Source: an uncultured Bacilli bacterium
GTDB lineage: Bacteria; Bacillota_I; Bacilli_A; RF39; UBA660
NCBI GenBank assembly: GCA_934096125.1
Contig: CAKOLB010000003.1
Span: forward strand, 66,239 to 130,238
Length of the DNA: 64,000 nucleotides
Direction: 5' to 3'
A program made the position numbers and the translations under genes. Below are positions 58,780-64,000 of this stretch, piece by piece. The notes below the pieces were generated by a model. That model worked only from the letters and a program-made list of their open reading frames with translations. It was not told the origin of the DNA and made no database searches. How positions within the stretch are numbered: position 1 is the stretch's first letter; every line of letters begins with the position of its first letter.

Positions 58780-59613
58780 ATTATTTTTTGTTAAAGACGA
58801 ATCAAATACACTATTTTTAGCTCTAAAGCACCAATGTCTATAAGGATCATTCCAACTATTTGTGAAATCGCCACGACTACTGGTTGAAATGCCTATATTA
58901 AAATTAGGATAAATCATTCTAATATTTCTAAGTATATTTTTATATAATTTTTCTTTAGCAATTGTTCTTTTCCCTCGCCTATTAGTAGACGAGTTTTTTT
59001 CACAATTCATATTATTTAATTTAAAATTTATAGATCCTAATATAATATCCATACATTGCAGTACAACGTGATTTTTAGAATTAATTTCCGCAATATCTTC
59101 TTTATATATATGAATATTGTTTATTCCAAAAAAATTATTTAAAGCATAAATATAACCTTTAAATTTTTTATTTTTCTTTTTGCTATCAGGCAAAGCATCA
59201 AAATATAATTTCAATATTACTTTTTCTTTTTCTTTCATATTACAATACTCAATTCCAAAAGCATGTTTGATAAATTGATAATATAAAAGAAAATATTCTT
59301 CTTCTCTTTGTTCTTTGGTTATGTCTTGTGGAACAAGAGCGTTCTGTCTAAACATTATTCTTATTTTAATTTTATTAAGTCTAATAAACTCAAAAAAATA
59401 ATTTATTAACTCCATATATTTTTCCAAATACTGTTCAGTGACTTTTGTCCATTTAACCTCTTGACATAAACCTAACTCATCTTTTTTAGCGTTAAGCAAA
59501 TTATTTATTTTTTCTAATTCAGTATAATTTATTAACGCTCCACCATAAAAGTTACTAAAATATTTTCCTTTTCTATGTGACTCATCTGCATATATTAAGT
59601 ATTGTTTTCTCAT
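58774..59613 (-). CDS. DUF3800 domain protein
   Basis: DUF3800 proteins have an RNase H-like fold and are thought to be nuclease-like; function unknown. 279 residues from ATG 59613 (GGTGATA upstream; earlier TTG-region start rejected). Signature features: YLIYADESHRKGKYFSNFYG (Y-A-D-E-S with the first acidic residues), a central LKLYFDALPDSKKKNKKFKG (second Asp), VVLQCMDIILGSINFKLNN (Q-x2-D), and a C-terminal RHWCFRAKN. It is monocistronic and convergent with the small RNA. An accessory or defence-type role is possible. Confidence 0.85.
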   Translation of the reverse strand: MRKQYLIYADESHRKGKYFSNFYGGALINYTELEKINNLLNAKKDELGLCQEVKWTKVTEQYLEKYMELINYFFEFIRLNKIKIRIMFRQNALVPQDITKEQREEEYFLLYYQFIKHAFGIEYCNMKEKEKVILKLYFDALPDSKKKNKKFKGYIYALNNFFGINNIHIYKEDIAEINSKNHVVLQCMDIILGSINFKLNNMNCEKNSSTNRRGKRTIAKEKLYKNILRNIRMIYPNFNIGISTSSRGDFTNSWNDPYRHWCFRAKNSVFDSSLTKNNK

Positions 59614-59711
59614 CGTATCACCACAGTAAATTATTCTATCATAACAACATATTTTATCCAACAAAAAATTCCAAAATTTTATAACATAAAACCTTTGAAT
59701 TCTTTACAAGC

Positions 59712-59746
59712 AAAAGACCACATAACCAAATATGTAGTCTTTTTAA
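59712..59746 (-). terminator. Bidirectional terminator downstream of the histidine kinase gene region
   Basis: Imperfect inverted repeat AAAAGAC(C)ACATA / TATGT(A)GTCTTTT with T-runs on either strand. Confidence 0.6.
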
Positions 59747-59890
59747 AAGTGTGAGTTTTGAGTTTATATGTTAATTGTGTATAGTTTATATTATCATAAA
59801 CAAATCATTCAATCTATCAGCATCCCTCCTTCATTACATTTACACTATACCAAGTAATTATGAAAAATAGATGTGCAACTAGTGAAAATA

Positions 59891-61279
59891 TTATATTTTA
59901 ATTTTAAAGTAAAATGTCGAACCTTTTCCAACTTCACTTTGAACCCCATATTCATAGTCATGAAGCTCAAGTATTTGCTTAACAATAGATAAACCAAGCC
60001 CGGTAGATACAACATTTCTTTGATGTTTCTTTTCCTTTTTATAATACTTATTCCATATATAAGGTATTTCATCAGCCTTAATACCTTTACCAGTATCAAT
60101 AATTTCTACTAAATAATACTTCTTATGTTTTGTAACTTTAACAGAGACCTTTTTATCATCCCCAGTATAATTAATCGCATTATTTATTAAATTATATATT
60201 ACTTGATTAATCTTTTTCTTATCAGCTTTTACAATCATTTCCTTTGGCATATCAACATTAATAGTATATTTCTCAGTTTCTTTAATTATTTGATACTTAT
60301 TAACTATATTAGTTATCTCTTTACTTAAATCAAATTTAGCAATATTTAAAGTATCTGCATTAGATTGCATCCTTGATAAATCTAAAATATCATTTACAAG
60401 CATTGTAAGGCGATCAGTCTCATCTACAATAATTTCTAAGTGTTCATTCATTTTATCACGATCTTTATATGATATATCTCTAATCATTTCTGCATAAGCT
60501 TTAATCATCGTAAGAGGTGTTTTTAAATCATGAGAAACATTAGCCATTAAATCGCGTCTTAACTCATCAGTTTTACGCAGCTCATTTTGAGCTTGCATCA
60601 AAGTACTAGATAGCTCGTCAATCTCTTTAATACCGCTTTCTTCAAAAACTACATCTATATTTCCAGAACCCATTTTTTTAGCTTTCTTCGTAATTTTTGT
60701 AATTGGATCAGTTATTTTACTTGATAAAAATATAGAGATAATAACAGCAATAATAATACCTATCATACAAACATACATAATTTGTTTCTTTATAATCAAA
60801 GTAAAATCAGATATATCTTGCAAATTTGTATAGATAAATGCATAACCATCACCAAGTTTTGTCCCATACATAAGCGCAGAAACATGTTTATCTTCATTAA
60901 CAAAACGATACTTCTTAAAATCTTTATTTGATGCCACAAACCCATACATTAATTTATTAACATCTTTATTATTTTTGTTAAACACACAACCTTTCATATT
61001 AAGGTTATAACCAGCTAATATTTCATCTTCATTCGTAAGAACTATACAAACTTCTTTATGATAAGATATATCTTGAAGTGTATCAGGCAAATTTAAATAA
61101 TCAGTACTTTTAATCGTATCTACTATATTATCCATGTTATCAACTTGTTCTCGTTCATAATAGATATCGAAAATAGATATTTGACATACCCATAGTAGAA
61201 ATATTACAACAACATTGTATGTAAGCAAAAATACAAGCGTTTTAGCTTGTATGCTAGTTTTCTTATTTTTCTTCTTCAT
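59891..61279 (-). CDS. Membrane sensor histidine kinase (HisKA)
   Basis: 462 residues. First transmembrane helix (TLVFLLTYNVVVIFLLWVCQ), ~120-residue extracytoplasmic sensor, second helix (IMYVCMIGIIIAVIISIFLS), HAMP linker (SSKITDPITKITKKAKKMGS), then HisKA with MANVSHDLKTPLTMIKAYAE (phosphorylated His) and HATPase motifs NLINNAINYTGDD (N box), IIDTGKGIKADEIPYIW (G1) and GLGLSIVKQILELH (G2). Start is ATG 61279, overlapping the end of the response regulator gene by 17 nt. Signal unknown; PhoR-like layout. Confidence 0.95.
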   Translation of the reverse strand: MKKKNKKTSIQAKTLVFLLTYNVVVIFLLWVCQISIFDIYYEREQVDNMDNIVDTIKSTDYLNLPDTLQDISYHKEVCIVLTNEDEILAGYNLNMKGCVFNKNNKDVNKLMYGFVASNKDFKKYRFVNEDKHVSALMYGTKLGDGYAFIYTNLQDISDFTLIIKKQIMYVCMIGIIIAVIISIFLSSKITDPITKITKKAKKMGSGNIDVVFEESGIKEIDELSSTLMQAQNELRKTDELRRDLMANVSHDLKTPLTMIKAYAEMIRDISYKDRDKMNEHLEIIVDETDRLTMLVNDILDLSRMQSNADTLNIAKFDLSKEITNIVNKYQIIKETEKYTINVDMPKEMIVKADKKKINQVIYNLINNAINYTGDDKKVSVKVTKHKKYYLVEIIDTGKGIKADEIPYIWNKYYKKEKKHQRNVVSTGLGLSIVKQILELHDYEYGVQSEVGKGSTFYFKIKI

Positions 61280-61931
61280 ACACAAACTTATATCCCATTC
61301 CTCTAACAGTCACAATTAAATCTTTATATTTTCCTAAATGTTTTCTAAGAGTCTTCACATGCGTATCAATAGTTCTATCATCTCCATAAAAATCATATCC
61401 CCATATATTACTTAGTAAATTCTCTCTTGATAAAGCAATATTTTTATTATCGATAAAAAACTTTAGTAAATCATACTCTTTCGGTGTTAAGTTAATTTTC
61501 TTATCCTCTACATACACATCATGAGCTACATCATCAAGTTTAATACCTTCAATTACTATTATTTTATTATCATTTTCTTTTCGTTTTGTAATTGCTTTAA
61601 TCCGTGCCACTAATTCTTTAGGACTAAAAGGCTTAGTAACATAATCATCAATTCCTAAATCAAAACCAATTAATTTATCGTATTCTTCTCCTCTAGCAGA
61701 TAACATAATAAATGGAACATCTGATATTTTCTTTATCTCCCGGCAGGCTGTATAACCATCCATTTTTGGCATCATTATATCCATAATAACAATATCAAAC
61801 TTATCATTTTTAACCTTTTCTAAAGCCTCTATTCCATTAGCAGCCTCTTCTACATCTATTTGCTCTAACATCAAATACTCTTTTATTACATCCCTTATTA
61901 ACTTCTCATCATCTACAACTAATACTTTCAT
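61263..61931 (-). CDS. OmpR-family response regulator
   Basis: 222 residues. Receiver with KVLVVDDEKLIRDVIKEYL (acidic pocket), phospho-acceptor Asp in IVIMDIMMPKMDGY (about residue 51), and YVTKPFSPKELVARI (Lys); C-terminal winged helix with LTPKEYDLLKFF and RTIDTHVKTLRKHLG. Pairs with the overlapping histidine kinase. GGGAGG lies just before the ATG. It lies directly downstream of surface protein 2 on the same strand, so read-through may link the two. Confidence 0.96.
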   Translation of the reverse strand: MKVLVVDDEKLIRDVIKEYLMLEQIDVEEAANGIEALEKVKNDKFDIVIMDIMMPKMDGYTACREIKKISDVPFIMLSARGEEYDKLIGFDLGIDDYVTKPFSPKELVARIKAITKRKENDNKIIVIEGIKLDDVAHDVYVEDKKINLTPKEYDLLKFFIDNKNIALSRENLLSNIWGYDFYGDDRTIDTHVKTLRKHLGKYKDLIVTVRGMGYKFVYEEEK

Positions 61932-61988
61932 ATTGACCTCCCAAAACCACTATACTTTACCAATGTGATGAAATTATGATAATCGTTA

Positions 61989-63254
61989 TTATCCTATTCT
62001 AATCGGGTCATCGGCGCTTCCACTCCCCGATGCATAGGTTACTGAAGACTCAAGACTAAAGGACGGCCGGACCACATACGCATTCGACGCACTGCTGCTG
62101 TTCACATACCCAGATGTATTCACAAGGAACACATTATACGCATTGCCCGAACTCCGGGAAATAGTCCATTCTGTATATCCGCCCATATACATCCAATTTA
62201 ATGATTTTATTCCATCATAATCATAAAGTGTTTTTGTCCATGCACTCGGATCTGCTGCAAATCCATAATCTGATGCATACATTAACCCTATTTTTGCCGG
62301 GTATTCTGTGGCATTATCTGTTGTATTTGTTGTTACCGGATTTACGATTTCATTTTGATATGCTGTCGCTGGTACTACTTTAGATATATTATCGAGTGTA
62401 TTTCCCCCAACTTTCCATGTTGTAGTTGCTATCTTGTTTGCCCATTCTGTTCCTATATTTGTTATGAAATTTGTATTTAAATTTGTTTTATTTAACAGAC
62501 TTGTACTCCATGTATTGGAGCCATTATTTGTAGCTTTATAATTCCATTTATAGGTATTTACTGTTGTCAAACTTCCTTTATAAGATGATGCATTTGGTTT
62601 TGCAGAACCAGAATAATCACCATCTGTTCCAAGTAATGCACTTGTTGCATAATCAGATTTGATTAATTTTACTTTATCTCCAAACACTCCAATTATTCTA
62701 TATAGGTTATCTGTTGGACATGGACTTTCATTGCTTCCAAAACATACATAATTATTTGGATTCGCGCCAGAATACCTATATGAATTATCACTTGCTCCAT
62801 TTGTTAAAGAACTATCATGATGATATATTTTACTGTTAGATGAGCCTGCTGCATCAGCAAAATTCTTAATACAACTGGCTAAATTACTACCATTAGAACA
62901 ATAACTAGTTAAAGAAATTACGTCAAAGTAAGCATAACAATTATCTACACTACTACTTTTTACAACTACTTTTTTATTTGTTGCATCCCAAGATATTTCT
63001 CCACCATTTGTGCACTTAGAAAGTTTACTATTAAATATTAAATCAGTTGGCCATGAACTAGAAGAAGATTCTTGATATTCCCCACTTCCACTGCTAGTTT
63101 CCAGCATAATACTAATTGTATTACCATTATTAACTATGCTTTTACTACTACTATTTTCCACTAAATATTTATTATTATCATGATATAATTCATAACATAA
63201 AAAACTAATGACAACTAAAACAAAAGCAAATAACCCACCATATATTTTCTTCAT
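61989..63254 (-). CDS. Surface protein 2 with hypervariable C-terminal lectin-like region (candidate DGR target)
   Basis: 421 residues from ATG 63254 (AAAGGTG 8 nt upstream). N-terminal helix (GGLFAFVLVVISFLCYELYH) and an extracytoplasmic body whose middle is nearly identical in DNA and protein to surface protein 1 at 36898-38169: YRYSGANPNNYVCFG, PTDNLYRIIGVFGDKVKLI and KIGLMYASDYGFAADPSA. The N-terminal ~140 residues diverge more. The C-terminal part MGGYTEWTISR..VRPSFSLES..PIRIG carries VR2, which differs at many positions from VR1. It is upstream of a two-component system. Likely a variable ligand-binding surface protein. Confidence 0.8.
   Translation of the reverse strand: MKKIYGGLFAFVLVVISFLCYELYHDNNKYLVENSSSKSIVNNGNTISIMLETSSGSGEYQESSSSSWPTDLIFNSKLSKCTNGGEISWDATNKKVVVKSSSVDNCYAYFDVISLTSYCSNGSNLASCIKNFADAAGSSNSKIYHHDSSLTNGASDNSYRYSGANPNNYVCFGSNESPCPTDNLYRIIGVFGDKVKLIKSDYATSALLGTDGDYSGSAKPNASSYKGSLTTVNTYKWNYKATNNGSNTWSTSLLNKTNLNTNFITNIGTEWANKIATTTWKVGGNTLDNISKVVPATAYQNEIVNPVTTNTTDNATEYPAKIGLMYASDYGFAADPSAWTKTLYDYDGIKSLNWMYMGGYTEWTISRSSGNAYNVFLVNTSGYVNSSSASNAYVVRPSFSLESSVTYASGSGSADDPIRIG
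62052..62180 (-). repeat. Variable region VR2 of surface protein 2
   Basis: 129-bp, equal in length to VR1 (36961-37089). Examples of paired codons VR1/VR2: TAT/AGT, TAT/AAT, GAT/TAT, GGT/AAT, AGT/CTT, ATT/AAT, GGC/AGC, CGT/TAT. Third positions are almost never different. Shared blocks surround them and a GC-rich CGGCCGTCCTT ends the segment, resembling the 3' homing end of DGR variable repeats. Confidence 0.75.
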
Positions 63255-63354
63255 AGCCAATCACCTTTACTATAACAAATTATACTAACAATGAACTTTA
63301 AAGTCAAACAGTGACGTCTTATTTGACAAAAAAAATCCCTTTCAAGATTATTTT

Positions 63355-63780
63355 GGTTCTTCGAAATCTGGTGGGGAGTTAAAATTGAATAAAGTCAATT
63401 AAATCCTAATTATAACAAGCTCTGTAAATTTATATTTGTAGTTATGGCATATAAAGCGTCTTTTAATAAGCACAAGATATGTCACATATTCAAATGCTTT
63501 TACATATTTTAACGTAATTGGTTTTAATTAATCATGCACGCTTTTTGTATATTTATCACATTTAGGGCACTTATATTTTTTGGATATACACTCCACATAT
63601 ATAAACTTTGATATCACTTTTTGAGCTTCTCTATCCTCTACTTTGGTAACCCTGTAGTTGCCATTTAATCCCATAATTTTTCTTAGTTCATCCACTAAAC
63701 TTCACCTCTTTCTACATTCATTATCACATATAAAAAGAGATGATTAAATAGCATTATCATCTCCCCACCAGATTTCGAAG
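63355..63780. mobile_element. Remnant ISL3-type element bounded by inverted repeats
   Basis: A 20-bp sequence CTTCGAAATCTGGTGGGGAG at 63359-63378 recurs exactly in inverted orientation at 63761-63780. The left copy is preceded by GGTT, so its end reads GGTTCTTCG, like ISL3 termini. The enclosed DNA holds only a decayed N-terminal transposase piece. A third partial copy of the repeat is at 63794-63810. Confidence 0.6.
63399..63695 (-). pseudogene. ISL3-family transposase N-terminal fragment
   Basis: From GTG 63695 (GAGGTG 7 nt upstream) the frame gives MDELRKIMGLNGNYRVTKVE and KKYKCPKCDKYTKSVHD, the zinc-finger N-terminus of ISL3 transposases, then an in-frame TAA at 63528. Beyond the stop the same frame continues with VLIKRRFICHNYKYKFTEL, matching the R-x-x-C-x-x-C-x-x-x-F-x-E segment of the family but with one Cys changed. 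The remaining ~300 residues are missing. Confidence 0.7.
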
Positions 63781-63812
63781 TTTTATTATTAAAACTCCCC
63801 ACCAGATTTTGA

Positions 63813-64000
63813 TATGAACCCCGTTTCTTGGACAAAAAGGAAACGAGGTTTTTATATGTCAAAATTAACTTATGAAGATAAAATAAATTTATATACTGAT
63901 AAAAAGAAAGGAATGTCGATAGGAAGTCTATCAAATAAATACAAAGTAAGTAAAAATGTAATCGACTATCTAACTGCATTAATAGATAAACATGGAATAG
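63813..64000 (+). mobile_element. Left end of a second insertion sequence, continuing past the window
   Basis: An imperfect inverted repeat (AACCCCGTTTC at 63817-63827 with GAAACGAGGTT at 63840-63850) and TGAACCCCGTTTCTTGGACA-like left end precede a transposase OrfA start. The hairpin would block read-in transcription or translation. Right end is outside the window. Confidence 0.6.
63856..64000 (+). CDS. IS3-family-like transposase OrfA, N-terminal part
   Basis: Open frame from ATG 63856 to the window edge, 48 codons: MSKLTYEDKINLYTDKKKG then SIGSLSNKYKVSKNVIDYL, a helix-turn-helix of the IS3/IS150 OrfA type. No stop in the window. The HTH fits the DNA-binding subunit of a two-frame transposase; the catalytic OrfB would lie beyond. 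Confidence 0.65.
   Translation, partial: MSKLTYEDKINLYTDKKKGMSIGSLSNKYKVSKNVIDYLTALIDKHGI

Noticed and set aside
59845..60099. Minus-strand frame overlapping the kinase gene
   Set aside because: Different frame inside the HATPase domain of a well-supported histidine kinase.
63695..63979. Minus-strand 94-codon hydrophobic frame
   Set aside because: Lies opposite the transposase OrfA start and across inverted repeats; the plus-strand helix-turn-helix frame is the sensible reading.

Overview
This is a low-GC chromosomal window from a spore-associated member of the Firmicutes. The evidence is an AT-rich sequence, standard stop codons (UGA is a stop, UGG is Trp), EzrA, CIRCE and T-box regulation, SUF-type Fe-S assembly, and sporulation genes (spoVS, yunB, dacB-spmA-spmB). 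My best guess is an uncultured gut Bacilli lineage (RF39- or Erysipelotrichia-like); that is inference. Nearly all genes lie on the minus strand. Fifteen tRNA genes occur in several clusters.

Layout. 1-9.7 kb: a UvrD/PcrA helicase that is cut at motif III by what looks like the start of an intein, then two related small-membrane-domain proteins, recX, nrnA, ackA, a thiI plus cysteine desulfurase pair, and ezrA. 9.9-11.8 kb: seven plus-strand tRNAs interrupted by a solitary MvaI/BcnI-like nuclease gene. 11.9-15.8 kb: miaB, then serS and an M19 dipeptidase under a T-box leader that probably reads serine. 15.8-20.8 kb: polysaccharide deacetylase, rubrerythrin, spoVS, and an uncharacterised paralogue family with one decayed copy. 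20.8-24.2 kb: a suf operon headed by a CsoR-family repressor with a matching operator inside its own promoter. 24.4-33.5 kb: unknown membrane genes, a membrane-linked XRE protein, GH25 lysozyme, a short-chain dehydrogenase, CBS-pyrophosphatase and uvrB. 33.7-36.9 kb: a broken DUF1016 gene, a methyltransferase-like gene, and a lipid-carrier recycling cluster (DUF368/PopT, PAP2, DgkA). 36.9-43.9 kb: a hypervariable surface protein, sufS, an AI-2E-type permease, tex, and an HrcA-type-controlled Hsp20. 44-46.2 kb: tRNAs around a stand-alone ClpB-like AAA+ ATPase. 46.4-54.2 kb: nfu, a run of unknown genes including yunB, ferredoxin, rluB, spmB, spmA, dacB. 54.3-59.6 kb: an orphan gene, lipoproteins, a cyclophilin, uppP, a structured small RNA convergent with a DUF3800 gene. 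59.9-64 kb: a two-component system, a second hypervariable surface protein, and insertion sequence remains.

The most interesting signals are these. (1) Two surface-protein paralogues, 25 kb apart, are nearly identical except in a 129-bp 3' segment of equal length. There, differences fall almost only on codon positions 1 and 2, the pattern of diversity-generating retroelement target repeats; no reverse transcriptase or template is in the window. (2) The putative intein sits right after the motif III glutamine of the helicase. (3) A compact promoter-driven RNA lies beside a DUF3800 gene. (4) A CsoR-type switch appears to control the SUF operon.

Functionally the window links Fe-S and tRNA sulfur metabolism (two desulfurases, ThiI, MiaB, SUF, Nfu), undecaprenyl carrier recycling and wall turnover (PopT, PAP2, DgkA, UppP, GH25, DacB, deacetylase), and late sporulation. 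Start codons were reassigned in many places because TTG/GTG-extended frames cover clear Shine-Dalgarno sites.
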